Positions 51,718 to 61,185 of a stretch of 64,000 bases of DNA are shown one piece after another (position 1 is the stretch's first letter; each line of letters begins with the position of its first letter). A program made the position numbers and the translations under genes. The stretch comes from Micromonospora costi (lineage in GTDB: Bacteria > Actinomycetota > Actinomycetes > Mycobacteriales > Micromonosporaceae), in assembly GCF_003626655.1 (NCBI RefSeq), contig NZ_RBAN01000005.1, positions 248,001-312,000 of the forward strand, read 5' to 3'. The notes under the pieces were generated by a model. The model did no database searches and was not told the origin of the DNA. It saw only the letters and a program-made list of their open reading frames with translations.

Positions 51718-51809
51718 CGACACCCTCCTTACACCTGCGACCGGCCGGCGGTATCCGCTTCTGCCGCTGACCGCGCGACGGATCCTTGATCGGACAGTGC
51801 TGATCGTCG

Positions 51810-54485
51810 TCACTCGACCATCGCGGAGCGGGCGATCGCCGCCAGCTGGGATCGCGACGTGATGCCCAGCTTGGGGAACGCCTTGTAAAGGTGGTAGCCC
51901 ACCGTCCGAGGGCTGAGGAAGAGCTGGGCGCCGATGTCCCGGTTCGACGCGCCGCCGGCCGCCAGCCGTACCACCTCCCGCTCCTGGGGGGTGAGCACAC
52001 TCAACGGGTCCCCCGACCTGCGCGGCGCGGCCGGCACGTCCCCGGTCGCGCGCAGCTCGGCACGGGACCGGCGGGCCCACAACTCCGCGCCGAGCCGGTC
52101 GAAGATCTCCAGCGCGCCGCGTAGCTGCACACGGGCGTCCGCCCGCCTCCGGGACCGTCGCAGCCATTCACCGTAGGCGAGCCGTGTCCTCGCCTGCTCG
52201 TACGGCTGGTCCACGCGCTCGTGGACGCGAACGGCATCCGCGAAGGAGGCCTCGTCCTGGTCGACGAGGGCCTGGCAGCGGAGAGCGACCGCGTCCGAGA
52301 CCGGTTGACCGACGTGCCGCGCCCAGGTCAGATAACGCTCCAGCGGTTCCCCGGCCCGGTCCGGCCGGCCACTGCGCACGGCCGCCTCGACCTGGTCAGC
52401 GGCGGCGAGAACCCCGAAACCCGTCGGCGGGACGGCCGCCAGGTGCCTCAGCGCCGCGTCCGCGTTTCCCAGGCCGAGCTCCAGCCGGCCGAGCGCCCAA
52501 CGCCCGATGGTCGCGGCGAGCACCAACCCGCGGTCGTCGGCGCGTCGGACACCTTCCTCGGCCTTCTCCCGGCACCCCGGCACGTCTCCCTGGTCGGCGA
52601 GGATCCAGGCGAGGCAGCAGGTGAGGTGGAGGACCCGGTGCTCGTGGCCCAGGTCCCGCGCCAGCCGCAGCCCCGCGTCGAGCGTCCCCATCGCGTCGCC
52701 GTACCGGCCGAGCAGGCCCTGGGCGAACCCCTGGTCCTGCAGCGCGAATGCCAGCCAGCCGATCATCCCGCTCTGCTGGCAGTCCGCCGCGACCCGTCCG
52801 GCGATCTCCTCGGCGAGGGCGGCCCGGCCCGCCGCGAGGCAGGCGCCGGCGGCGAAGGTCAGCCCCGGTACGCCGAGCCCGGACAGGTCGCGCCCTGCGT
52901 CGAGGAGTGCCAAGCCAGCGGCGATGTCTCCGCCCAGCAACCGGGTCAGCCCTTCCGCCTGGTCGGCCAGAGGCCAACCGGTGACCGGCAGCTCACGAAG
53001 CATCGCGGCCGCGTGCGCCGCCAGCGGGACGTCACCGGAGAACCAGGCGCAGCGGACGGCTTCCACCAGCAGCCAGGTGGCCTGATCGGGGGCGTGGACC
53101 GCGACGCGGGGGACGGCGTCAAGGATGATCCGGCCGGCCGCCAGCGGGGTGCCCAGCTCCACCTCGCGGTGCGCGCGGACCTGGGTCAGCGCCACGATCA
53201 TCGTCGGGTCATCCACGTCCGGCGTGGCGCTGTCGGCGAGTGCGGCGGCCCGGCCCATCAGGCCGGCGTCGCTCGCGGCCAGCGCCGCGGCGGCCAGCCG
53301 GGCGGACCGGCGTACCGGATCGACGCTCAGCTCGGCAGCGCGTTGGTAGGCGGCCGCCATCGCGGCGTGCCCGCCCCGGGTACGGGCTCGACCCGCCGCC
53401 TCCTCGAGTTGTCGGGCGACGTCCTCGTCCGGACCGAGCGTGGCGGCGGCCAGGTGCCAGGCGCGCCGGTCGGCGGCGTCCGGCGAGGCCGAGCCGGTCA
53501 GGGCGTCGGCAAGGGCCCGGTGCGCGGCGAGGCGTTCGGTGAGCGGAGCGCTCTGGTACGCGGCGGCCCTGATCAGGGGATGACGGAAGCCGACGGTCGA
53601 GCCGTTGATCCCCATCAGCCGGCTCCGCTCGGCCGCTTCGAGCCCCGGGGGCGACGCGCCAGCGGCGACCAGCGTCGCGAGCTCACCCGAGCCGTCCGCC
53701 GCCGCGATCAGCAGCGCGGTGCGCGCGGCCTCGGGAAGTCCGCTCATCTGCGCGTGGAACGCCTCCCGGACCCGGTCGGCCACCGGCATCGCACCTACCG
53801 GCGACAGCCGCCCGGCCCGCTGCTCGGGCGTCAGCGCGGCCGGCAACTCGACGAGCGCCAGCGGGTTGCCGGCCGACTCCTGCAGAAGGCGTTCCCGCAC
53901 CTGCGGCGGAAGGTCGGCGGGGAGTAGCGCGGCGGCCGCCGCGTCGTCGAGGCCGCCCAGCCGGCGCTCGGGCAGGCCGGTGGCCGGAAATTCCGGACGA
54001 GCGCCGAAGATCATGACGACGCCGTCAGCCTCGAGCCGGCGCGCCGCGAACAACAGGGTGTCGAGGGAGGCCTGGTCGAACCACTGCGCGTCGTCGACGA
54101 GGCAGAGCAGCGCACGGTCCCCGGCCAGCTCGGACAGGAGGCTCAGCGTGGCGAGACCGACCAGGAACCGGCTCTCCGGTGGGGCGTCGCGCAGGCCCAG
54201 CGCACCGCTGAGCGCGGTCGCCTGGGCGTCGGGCAGCGCGTCGATCCGGTCGAGCCCGCTGCGCAGGAGCAGGTGCAGTGCGGCGTACGGCAGGGCCGCC
54301 TCGGACTCGATCCCGACGCCGCGCAGCACCCGCATGTCGGCCGCGCGATCGGCGGCGTACTCCAGGAGCGCCGACTTGCCGATCCCCGCCGCGCCGCGCA
54401 GGACCAGGGCACCGCTCCGACCCTCCCGGGTTCCGTCCAACAGCCGGTCGATCTCTGCCTGTTCCTCGGACCGACCGTACAGCAC
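51810..54485 (-). CDS. LuxR-family regulator with N-terminal AAA/NACHT-like ATPase (LAL type)
   Basis: 891 residues, GTG start. Walker A GAAGIGKSALL at 31-38 and Walker B LLCLVDDAQW near 130 form the ATPase. The middle (about 330-800) is helical, TPR-like. The C-terminus (about 820-885) is a LuxR HTH: LTPQEREVVRLAAGGASNRD, then SPRTVGYHLYKAFPKLGI. This is the large ATP-binding LuxR (MalT-like) architecture, frequent near secondary-metabolism genes. Divergent from the small membrane protein gene at 54583, which is its simplest candidate target. Confidence 0.9.
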   Translation of the reverse strand: MLYGRSEEQAEIDRLLDGTREGRSGALVLRGAAGIGKSALLEYAADRAADMRVLRGVGIESEAALPYAALHLLLRSGLDRIDALPDAQATALSGALGLRDAPPESRFLVGLATLSLLSELAGDRALLCLVDDAQWFDQASLDTLLFAARRLEADGVVMIFGARPEFPATGLPERRLGGLDDAAAAALLPADLPPQVRERLLQESAGNPLALVELPAALTPEQRAGRLSPVGAMPVADRVREAFHAQMSGLPEAARTALLIAAADGSGELATLVAAGASPPGLEAAERSRLMGINGSTVGFRHPLIRAAAYQSAPLTERLAAHRALADALTGSASPDAADRRAWHLAAATLGPDEDVARQLEEAAGRARTRGGHAAMAAAYQRAAELSVDPVRRSARLAAAALAASDAGLMGRAAALADSATPDVDDPTMIVALTQVRAHREVELGTPLAAGRIILDAVPRVAVHAPDQATWLLVEAVRCAWFSGDVPLAAHAAAMLRELPVTGWPLADQAEGLTRLLGGDIAAGLALLDAGRDLSGLGVPGLTFAAGACLAAGRAALAEEIAGRVAADCQQSGMIGWLAFALQDQGFAQGLLGRYGDAMGTLDAGLRLARDLGHEHRVLHLTCCLAWILADQGDVPGCREKAEEGVRRADDRGLVLAATIGRWALGRLELGLGNADAALRHLAAVPPTGFGVLAAADQVEAAVRSGRPDRAGEPLERYLTWARHVGQPVSDAVALRCQALVDQDEASFADAVRVHERVDQPYEQARTRLAYGEWLRRSRRRADARVQLRGALEIFDRLGAELWARRSRAELRATGDVPAAPRRSGDPLSVLTPQEREVVRLAAGGASNRDIGAQLFLSPRTVGYHLYKAFPKLGITSRSQLAAIARSAMVE

Positions 54486-54582
54486 GACTGGAACCTACCG
54501 TCACGACGACTGATTCGGCATGGCCGCACCCTCCGTAGCTTCGTGACCAGACGCACGTCAGCACCACGAAGGGACCTCCGAG

Positions 54583-54990
54583 ATGACCACGATCGCCACC
54601 CCCGCCCACACCGTCGACGCCAAGCTGCTCCGCTTCGCCCTCAAGCAGGACGCGATCGGCTCGGGCGCCAACGGAGTCGTCTACGTCGTCGCCGCTGCGA
54701 TCTTCGGCCAGATGTTCGGCCTTCCCGCCGCGTTCCTCTACCCGGTCGGCGCGTTCCTGATCGCCTTCGCGGCGGCCCTGCTCGCCCTCGCGTCCCGGCC
54801 GGGTGTGAGCCGGCCCGTCGCGGTTGTCGTGATCGCGGTCAACATCGCGTGGGTGGCCGCGAGCGTCGAGCTGCTCGTCGCCGGCTGGTTCCCGCTGACC
54901 GGCCTCGGCGTCGCACTCGTGATCGCTCAGGCCGTGGTGGTCGCCGGGTTCACCGCGCTGCAGTTCGCCGGGCTGCGCCGGACGATCTGA
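54583..54990 (+). CDS. Four-helix membrane protein
   Basis: 135 residues. Helices near 30-48, 52-70, 77-97 and 102-125; no charged residues inside. AAGGGA precedes the ATG. No family name can be given with confidence; it resembles small integral membrane proteins often placed divergently from LuxR regulators. Followed by a strong hairpin, so it is monocistronic. Confidence 0.65.
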   Translation: MTTIATPAHTVDAKLLRFALKQDAIGSGANGVVYVVAAAIFGQMFGLPAAFLYPVGAFLIAFAAALLALASRPGVSRPVAVVVIAVNIAWVAASVELLVAGWFPLTGLGVALVIAQAVVVAGFTALQFAGLRRTI

Positions 54991-55001
54991 CCGCGCTGCG
55001 A

Positions 55002-55035
55002 CCCGGTGCCCGCTCCGGGAGGAGCGGGCACCGGG
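55002..55035 (+). terminator. Hairpin terminator
   Basis: 15-bp perfect stem (CCCGGTGCCCGCTCC, 55002-55016, with 55021-55035) and a GGGA loop, 12 bp after the stop of the four-helix protein. Confidence 0.8.
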
Positions 55036-55161
55036 CGTGGGCCGGTTCCCGCGAAACCGCCGCGTCCAGTGATGAGGCTCAGCTCTGCGACCCGGTCCAC
55101 GACTCCATCTGCCCGGCTAGGGCGGCGCGAGCACTTGAGCGCCGTCTTGTGCCCTGTTCAG

Positions 55162-56448
55162 TCAGGCGCGGGCGACTGGTTCGGCGGGGGCGGCATCACC
55201 GGGTTCATCATCGGCTGACCCGGCCTGCGCTGCGTCAGTGTCGCGGTCGGGGTTTACCGCTTGCAGCCGGCGGACTTCTCGGCTGGTCAGCATGCCGAGG
55301 ACGGAGAGCACGACCAGTGCCGCGAGGATCAGCAGGGTGTCGCGGGTGCCGATCGCCGCGGCGAGCGGTCCGACCGCGATCTGGCCGAGTGGAATGGCGA
55401 TCCAGGATCCCAACATGTCGTAGGAGTAGACGCGGGCCAGTCGGTCGGGCGGGATGTGCTGCGCGATCGAGGTGTCCCAGGCCACCGCGAACTGTTCGAC
55501 GGCGATTCCGACCGCTACTCCGGCGACAAGGAGGACGGCGACCGTGGGCGTCAGGGCCAGCCCCAGCAGAAGGAACGACTCGGCGAACATGCAGGCCACC
55601 CCGAGCAGCAGCAGCCGGCGTACCCGGACCCGCAGCGCGATGAGGCCGCCCAGGACCATCCCCGCGGTTTCCGCTGCCAACACCACGCCCCAGGCGCTTC
55701 GGCCGATCGTCTCGTCGGCGACGGCCGGGCCGAGCACGTTGACGCCGCCGGCGAGGGCCGCGTTGAGGATCATGAACCCGAGCACCACTGCCCAGACCCA
55801 GGTGCGCGCGGTGAACTCGGTCCAGCCTTCTCGGAGGTCGGCGATGACACCGGTGTGGGTTTTCTCCGTTGGCGGGGCAGCGACCCGGACTCCGACGAAC
55901 GCGACGGCTGCGACGGCGAAGGTGAGCGCGTCGACGGCGAGACCCCAGCCGGGGCCGACGGCGGCCACAAGGAGGCCGCCGAGCGAAGCGCCACCGATCA
56001 TGCCCGCGTTGATGCCGAGCCGGATGATCGCGTTGGCCGGCTGGATCAGTTCCGGCGGCACCGTCTGCGGCGTCGCGGCGGCCGAGGCTGGCTGAGCCAG
56101 CGCGCTCACGATGCCGTTGGCCGCACTGAGCGCCAGTAGGAGCGGGATCGTTGCCGTGTCGGTGAGCACCAGGGCGGCCACCGCCGCCTGGGTCAGCGCG
56201 CCTAGCGCATTGGAGCCGACCAGCACCATCCGGCGCGGAATCCGGTCGGCCACCACCCCGCCGAAGAGCACGAACAGCACGGTCATCAGAGATCTCGCGC
56301 CGACCACCAGGCCCAGGTCACGCACCGACCCGGTCAAATCGAGCACGGCGAACGCCAGCGCGATCGGAGCGACACCGTTGCCCACCATGTTGACCAGCCG
56401 GCCAGCAGCCAGGTATTGGAACGCGCCGTATCGCAGCGGAGCCAGCAT
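55162..56448 (-). CDS. MFS transporter (enterobactin-exporter/MdfA-like type)
   Basis: 428 residues; GGAGG six bases before the ATG at 56448 fixes the start. RYGAFQYLAAGRLVNMVGNG, then FGGVVADRIPRRMVLVGSNA is the N-terminal arrangement of the MFS_3 (EntS-like) subfamily, which exports siderophores or drugs. The acidic C-terminal tail (DRDTDAAQAGSADDEPGD) is cytoplasmic. A small soluble-protein gene ends 28 bp upstream on the same strand. Confidence 0.82.
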   Translation of the reverse strand: MLAPLRYGAFQYLAAGRLVNMVGNGVAPIALAFAVLDLTGSVRDLGLVVGARSLMTVLFVLFGGVVADRIPRRMVLVGSNALGALTQAAVAALVLTDTATIPLLLALSAANGIVSALAQPASAAATPQTVPPELIQPANAIIRLGINAGMIGGASLGGLLVAAVGPGWGLAVDALTFAVAAVAFVGVRVAAPPTEKTHTGVIADLREGWTEFTARTWVWAVVLGFMILNAALAGGVNVLGPAVADETIGRSAWGVVLAAETAGMVLGGLIALRVRVRRLLLLGVACMFAESFLLLGLALTPTVAVLLVAGVAVGIAVEQFAVAWDTSIAQHIPPDRLARVYSYDMLGSWIAIPLGQIAVGPLAAAIGTRDTLLILAALVVLSVLGMLTSREVRRLQAVNPDRDTDAAQAGSADDEPGDAAPAEPVARA

Positions 56449-56476
56449 CAGACCTCCATTCGGAACAGGACAACGA

Positions 56477-56857
56477 TCAGCGTGGAGCGGTTCTGGGTCG
56501 TCTACCGGTGGAACCTCGTCCGTCCTCGTGACGAGACCTTCCCGTGCCGAACCCACGCTCGTGAGTGACGAGCTGTTTGTTGTCCGCCGAGTGCCACACT
56601 CGTTCGAACTCGTTCCGGTCGACAACGTAGTCGTTCCAGTCGTCGTCCGGGTCGTTGAGGCTCGCCAGCCCGAGGCCCCCGTACTGGTCTTGCTCATGGT
56701 CGGGCCCGTAGCGACGGACCGGGCCGTTGTCGTACGCCTGCACCTGGCGGACAGGCCAGCCGCCGTCATCTACCGCGAAGTACCAGACGGAGTGGCCCCA
56801 GCCGTCGAAGTCGTCGCCGCGCGACTCGTGCCAACGACGGGAGCAGAAGCGCTGCAC
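56477..56857 (-). CDS. Small Trp/Asp-rich protein (DUF6881-like)
   Basis: 126 residues from a GTG with GGAGG about 14 bases away, so the start is uncertain. SVWYFAVDDGGWPVRQVQAY, DNGPVRRYGPDHEQD and VVDRNEFERVWHSA look like DUF6881-type proteins, which end in the same D/N-E-F-E-x-V-W element. The basic last 30 residues are not conserved-looking. Function unknown; probably co-transcribed with the MFS gene. Confidence 0.55.
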   Translation of the reverse strand: MQRFCSRRWHESRGDDFDGWGHSVWYFAVDDGGWPVRQVQAYDNGPVRRYGPDHEQDQYGGLGLASLNDPDDDWNDYVVDRNEFERVWHSADNKQLVTHERGFGTGRSRHEDGRGSTGRRPRTAPR

Positions 56858-56991
56858 GGGCGCAGGCCAGAGCCTCCACTGTGGGAAGGGGACAGGGGCT
56901 GAGCCCCGCACGCTCCGGTCGTGATCGGCGGCGGCGAGCGACGGTTTCGGCTGACGTCGAGCAGTTGGCGGGACTGCTAGCGTTCGGCGCC

Positions 56992-57747
56992 ATGTGGACC
57001 GAGGAGATCGTGGCTGGGCGTCCGGCGTGGCGGCACACCGTGTCAGGCGTGGTGTTCCGGGAGGTGCCGCGCGGCACGTTCCGGATGGGCCTGTCTGACG
57101 CGGAGTTGGACGCGGTACGCGCGATTGAGCGCAGCGGAGGAGCCGAGGACACTCTTGAGGCGTTCTTCGCCGGCGCCGGGAACGCCCGGCCGGTGCGCGA
57201 GGTGCGGGTCGAACCGTTCCTGATCGCCCGGCATCCGCTGACAGTTGCGCAGGTCCGGTACTGGCTGCCCGAATACGAGGACGATTACGCCGACAAGGAC
57301 TCCGGCACGGCACGGCTCGAGGACGACCTTGACGACCTGATCGAGGCGATGCCGTTCCGGCTGCCCAGCGAGGCCGAGTGGGAGTACGCGGCCCGGGCCG
57401 GCACCACCACGCTGACCTTCCGCGGCGACGGGAAACCCGGCGAGGACCAGCTTCTCGACGACTTCGGTGATGAGGAGCGGACGGCGGCCGCGGAGAACGC
57501 GTTCGGCCTGGCGGCGATGGGCTCGGCGAATGAGATCTGCGCCGACGTGTGGATCCCCGGTTTCGCGGCGGCGCCGACGGACGCCCGGCCACGCATCGGC
57601 GACGGGAACCGGACCGTACGCGGCGGCGCCGCCGACCTCTACCCCTGGCAGGGCTGCGACGAGTGGCTGTTGCTGCTGTCCGCCACGCGGTACGAGCACG
57701 CTCAGTTCACCGCGGTCCGCCCGGTCGCACCATTGCCATCCCGCTAG
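56992..57747 (+). CDS. SUMF1/formylglycine-generating-enzyme-fold protein, divergent
   Basis: 251 residues. FREVPRGTFRMG, then FLIARHPLTVAQVRYWLP, FRLPSEAEWEYAARAGTTTL, FGLAAMGSANEICADVW and RTVRGGAADLYPWQG are the successive motifs of the FGE-sulfatase (SUMF1/EgtB C-terminal) fold. The copper-binding Cys pair of true formylglycine-generating enzyme is not in place (the equivalent segment reads GAADLYPWQGCDEW), and there is no DinB iron-binding half as in EgtB. Likely a binding or regulatory member rather than a sulfatase activator. Confidence 0.7.
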   Translation: MWTEEIVAGRPAWRHTVSGVVFREVPRGTFRMGLSDAELDAVRAIERSGGAEDTLEAFFAGAGNARPVREVRVEPFLIARHPLTVAQVRYWLPEYEDDYADKDSGTARLEDDLDDLIEAMPFRLPSEAEWEYAARAGTTTLTFRGDGKPGEDQLLDDFGDEERTAAAENAFGLAAMGSANEICADVWIPGFAAAPTDARPRIGDGNRTVRGGAADLYPWQGCDEWLLLLSATRYEHAQFTAVRPVAPLPSR

Positions 57748-58090
57748 GCGCGGCCGTTCCGTTCGTTGGTCACCCGGCGCTCGAACGCGCCTCGGTCGGG
57801 CTCGCCAGGCAGCAGCGCGACCGCGACGCCGAAGACCTCCTGCGACTGCCAGCACCACACCCCGACAGGCAGTTCGCCGAGATGCACGATCTGACCCGCC
57901 TCCTGTAACCCCGGCCTGTGGGGTGAGGCGGCGGTGACCCTACGCACGGGGAAGCAGTGCGGGAGCGTCCGGGGCCGGCCGGCTCAGGTGCGGACTGGTC
58001 ACGGCGAATCCGCGTGCCCCGGCACCCCGGGACGACGGCCAGCGGAACACGACATCGGCGACGCCAGGCAAGGCCTCTCTCGGCTGGGTA
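57748..58090. other. 343-bp region without a supported gene
   Basis: Both strands have short open frames (for example minus 57947-57744) but neither shows a start site with a ribosome-binding site or a recognisable motif. No repeat or hairpin of note seen. Confidence 0.4.
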
Positions 58091-58726
58091 TCAGGGGTGG
58101 CCTCGTGCGGTTGGCGGCTGCTGTGCCAGACGAGGGTCCCGCGCCCACGGCGACTGCGGGTGGGCGGTGCGGATGGCCTCGCGCAACCATCGGCGGTCTT
58201 CGGCGCGCAGGACGCCGTGGGAGATGGTCAGGTCGTGTTCGTCGCGGGGACGGGGATCTCGCGACTTCCACAGCAGTTGAGTAGCTGGCGTCCCTGTCGG
58301 TATCCCGCGTACGAGCGCGACGGCGCGACTCCAGGGAAGCGTGATGCGTGGATCACGGCGATACCGCCAGACCGTCTCGTCGCCGTCCTCCAGATTGATT
58401 TGGAGGACCCAGCGATCGCGGTTCTTGTCGTGTAGCCAGATGTTGTGCAGCGCGGGGTCGTCGAGGTGCTCCGGCAGCGGCAGCAGGCGCCCGTTCATGG
58501 CGGCGAAGGGCCGAAACCGTGCCGACATGCCGTCGAGCAAGGCCGGGAGAGCAGGCCGGAGGGTACTGACATCGATGTCGCCGTGATGCCGGCTCTCGAA
58601 TCCCAACCACTGGTCGATGGCCCAACCGCCGGAAAGCCACCAGCGCGTAGGAAGGCCGGTGAGCAGCGAGCGCGCCTCGGTGACGGACAGCGCCGACCAG
58701 ATGTGCCGCTGTGGGTCGTACCGCAT
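58091..58726 (-). CDS. Nucleotidyltransferase-fold protein (aminoglycoside adenylyltransferase-like)
   Basis: 211 residues. WWLSGGWAIDQWLG and SRHHGDIDVSTL are the G-G-W-x-[IL]-D and D-I-D-V motifs of the ANT(2'')/lincosamide nucleotidyltransferase-like family. The metal-binding Asp pair and Gly-Gly are present, and WYR/VWRYRRDPRITLPW follows the usual order. Actual substrate could be an antibiotic or a housekeeping molecule; resistance is not shown. Only TAGGTT a few bases ahead of the ATG precedes it, so the mRNA may be leaderless. Confidence 0.75.
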   Translation of the reverse strand: MRYDPQRHIWSALSVTEARSLLTGLPTRWWLSGGWAIDQWLGFESRHHGDIDVSTLRPALPALLDGMSARFRPFAAMNGRLLPLPEHLDDPALHNIWLHDKNRDRWVLQINLEDGDETVWRYRRDPRITLPWSRAVALVRGIPTGTPATQLLWKSRDPRPRDEHDLTISHGVLRAEDRRWLREAIRTAHPQSPWARDPRLAQQPPTARGHP

Positions 58727-59028
58727 GAACCTAGGCTGACAGGCCTCTCGCCCCCCGTGCGCCCGGTACGGCGCGGCTCATGGACGAGGACGAGCCGAAC
58801 AGGCACGCGAGTAGCCGCGCGGTGAGACGTAGCTTGCCGTCGAGACGGAACGGCGATGGGGCGGGCCCAGCTCGGATGTGGTCATGCCGGCGGCGGTCCT
58901 CCCATCGGTGTCAGTCGCCAACGCCGAACCGGTTGCGGGGAACGCCGACGCCGCCTATCAGCGTGGTGTCGAGATCTCGGTGATCACGACACCTGGGGCA
59001 GCATCCATCCGCGCCCGGCCGGCACGGT
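58727..59028. other. 302-bp region without a supported gene
   Basis: Between two minus-strand genes. Holds the presumed promoter of the nucleotidyltransferase gene next to 58726; otherwise nothing recognised. Confidence 0.4.
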
Positions 59029-60012
59029 TTACATGCCGATGGTTCCGTCGATGCGTTCGCGGAGCAGGTCGGCATGTCCGTTGTGGCGGGCGTACTCCTC
59101 GATCATGTGGACGAGGACCCAGCGCAGCGAGACGGTGCCGCGCCAGCTGTCGTGGCCCTCGACGTCGAGACTGTTGGCGTTGGCGATGAACGCGTCGGCG
59201 AATGTGATCTCGTCGTGCCAGGCTCGGCGGGCTGCGGCGACGACGCCCGGATCGGGTAGGGCGTCGTCGAAGTCGCCGTCCGGGTTGGTGGGGGACGAGA
59301 ACCGTGGCGGTGAGTGTTGCCCGGCCAGGACCTGGCGGAACCAGAGGCGTTCCACGTCGGCGAGGTGCCGGATCAAACCCAGCAGCGACAGCGTCGATGG
59401 TGGCACCGCTCGGCGAGCCAGGTCGTCCTCGATGTCTGAGCACTTCAGCTTCAGCGTATTGCGCTGGGCTCGCAGCATGTCGTGCAGCAGCTGCCGTTCA
59501 CTGCCGTTGGCGGGCGTGCTGAACCGGCGGTCGTCGGCGGTGGGGAACAACCCGGCTCTCCGGTGGGTGGCATCCGGCTGTGCGGTGGCCGGCGCGTCGG
59601 AGGCGTAGAGGGGGAATCGCTTCGTCAGGGCGGTGATTCGGCTGCGTGGGCCGTACGCCGCGACGGCGACGTAGTGGATCTCGTCCGCGGGTGTTGCGGC
59701 GAGCGCGGCCAGGTAGTCGTCGTACGTGCGGGCCCGTCGGGCGACCTCGTCGAAGGCCACGGTGATCAGATTGCCGTCGGCGCGCGCCGTTCGGTGCAGG
59801 TCGCGGAGCTGGTCGGCGGTGGCGCTCAGGACGGGTACCGGATGGGGGTTCAGGTCGGCGTGCGGCTCGCCGGAGCCGTCCTTGGCGTCGGCCGCCGGTG
59901 GATTGGGCAGTCGGCCGCCGAGGCTCAACGCGAGCACTGCTGCGGCGTTGGCAGCCCATGCGGCTGGCAGGTCGGCACGGATGACGATCACGAGTTTGGT
60001 TGCCAGGGTCAT
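59029..60012 (-). CDS. DUF2000-DinB (DUF664) fusion protein
   Basis: 327 residues. Residues 5-130 match DUF2000 (a peptidyl-tRNA hydrolase II-like fold): LVIVIRADLPAAWAANAAAV, then LALSLGGRLPNP. Residues 155-325 are a DinB/DUF664 bundle with LIRHLADVERLWFRQVLAGQ, then RWVLVHMIEEYARHNGHADL, whose His residues form the metal site of mycothiol-type transferases. The two halves meet in a polar linker (FPTADDRRFSTPANG). Likely co-transcribed with the upstream dehydrogenase, 42 bp apart. The fusion suggests a metal-dependent thiol or detoxification step, unproven. Confidence 0.78.
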   Translation of the reverse strand: MTLATKLVIVIRADLPAAWAANAAAVLALSLGGRLPNPPAADAKDGSGEPHADLNPHPVPVLSATADQLRDLHRTARADGNLITVAFDEVARRARTYDDYLAALAATPADEIHYVAVAAYGPRSRITALTKRFPLYASDAPATAQPDATHRRAGLFPTADDRRFSTPANGSERQLLHDMLRAQRNTLKLKCSDIEDDLARRAVPPSTLSLLGLIRHLADVERLWFRQVLAGQHSPPRFSSPTNPDGDFDDALPDPGVVAAARRAWHDEITFADAFIANANSLDVEGHDSWRGTVSLRWVLVHMIEEYARHNGHADLLRERIDGTIGM

Positions 60013-60054
60013 GTGGAGGGCTCCAGGGCGATCGGAGGTCGGTGGTGGCTGTGG

Positions 60055-61113
60055 TCAGTGGCGGCCACTCCGGATGCGGTGGCGGGCGTGGGAGCGGGCG
60101 GCGTCGGCCGGGGTCGAGCCGGTGGCGCGGGCGGTGCGCAGGATGTCGGTGAGGGTGTCGGCGATGCCGCGGACCCGAACGGTGGCCTGGGTGGGGGTCT
60201 CGTGATGGAGTTCGACGGCGGTGGCGTGGATGATGCCGCCGGCGCTCACGATGATGTCCGGGGCCCAGAGGATGCCACGCTGGTGTAGCAGGTCGGCGGT
60301 GGCCGGGGTATCGAGTTGGTTGTTGGCCGGTCCGGCGATCGCGGCGCAGCGCAGTTTCGGCACCGTGCGCGGGGTGAGCAGGCCGCCGAGGGCGGCGGGG
60401 ACGAGCACGTCCACGTCGGCGGTCAGGCAATCCTGCGGGCTGGCCCAGGCCGCGCCGGCGGCGCCGGCGAGCGTACGTCGGCTGTCGTCGACGTCGCTTG
60501 CCACCAGCGTCGCGCGTGCGCCGGCGAGCATCCGCAGCACGTGGCCGCCGACGCGGCCAAGGCCCAGCACGGCGAACCTGCGCGTGGACAGGTCGGACGA
60601 TCCGAACCGCTCGGCGCACAACGCGTGCAGTGCGGCGAGGACGCCGACGGCGGTGTGCTCGGAGGAGTCGCCGCTGCCGCCGGCGCCGACCGGTCGGCAG
60701 AACGCGTACGGCGTCCGCTCGGCGATCGTGACCATGTCGTCCGGGCCGGTGCCGACGTCCGGACCGGTCGCGTAGGTGCCGCCCAGACCGGCGATGACGT
60801 CGCCCACGTCGTGCAGCACCGCTCGGCGGGAGGCGCCGTCCAGAGTCATGCCGAGGGGCAGGGCGACGACGGTCTTGCCGCCGCCGTGGGGCAGCCCGGC
60901 CAGCGCGCACTTGTCCGACATCGCGGCCGAGAGCCGCAGCGCGTCGTCCAGGCCGTCGCGCCAGTGTGGGTAGTGCGCCAGCCGGCATCCACCGATGGCC
61001 TGTCCGAGCGTGGTGGAGTGCACCGCGACGACGATCGGCAGACCGGATCGTGCGCCCCGCCTGACGACGACCTGTTCGTGCGTGGTGTCGGTGTCGATGT
61101 CGGTCGCGACCAT
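60055..61113 (-). CDS. Glu/Leu/Phe/Val dehydrogenase family (valine/leucine dehydrogenase-like)
   Basis: 352 residues with GAGGGGAAG before the ATG. STTLGQAIGGCRLAHYPHWR, then DKCALAGLPHGGGKTVVALP has the two substrate-binding lysines of branched-chain amino acid dehydrogenases; FAVLGLGRVGGHVLRMLAGA is the NAD-binding fold, and AAIAGPANNQLDTPATADLL follows. Catalyses oxidative deamination of L-valine or L-leucine (or L-phenylalanine) with NAD+. Divergent from an Lrp-family regulator across a shared palindrome, which fits amino-acid-responsive control. Confidence 0.88.
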   Translation of the reverse strand: MVATDIDTDTTHEQVVVRRGARSGLPIVVAVHSTTLGQAIGGCRLAHYPHWRDGLDDALRLSAAMSDKCALAGLPHGGGKTVVALPLGMTLDGASRRAVLHDVGDVIAGLGGTYATGPDVGTGPDDMVTIAERTPYAFCRPVGAGGSGDSSEHTAVGVLAALHALCAERFGSSDLSTRRFAVLGLGRVGGHVLRMLAGARATLVASDVDDSRRTLAGAAGAAWASPQDCLTADVDVLVPAALGGLLTPRTVPKLRCAAIAGPANNQLDTPATADLLHQRGILWAPDIIVSAGGIIHATAVELHHETPTQATVRVRGIADTLTDILRTARATGSTPADAARSHARHRIRSGRH

Positions 61114-61185
61114 GATGGCTTCCCCTCGCCTGCTCGTCGGAACGGGACCGACAGTAGGCACATGACCGGCACCAACTTGGTCTCA

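Noticed and set aside
57744..57947. 67-residue minus-strand frame after the SUMF1-like gene
   Set aside because: No start site with a ribosome-binding sequence and no recognisable motif; the opposite strand reads equally open.
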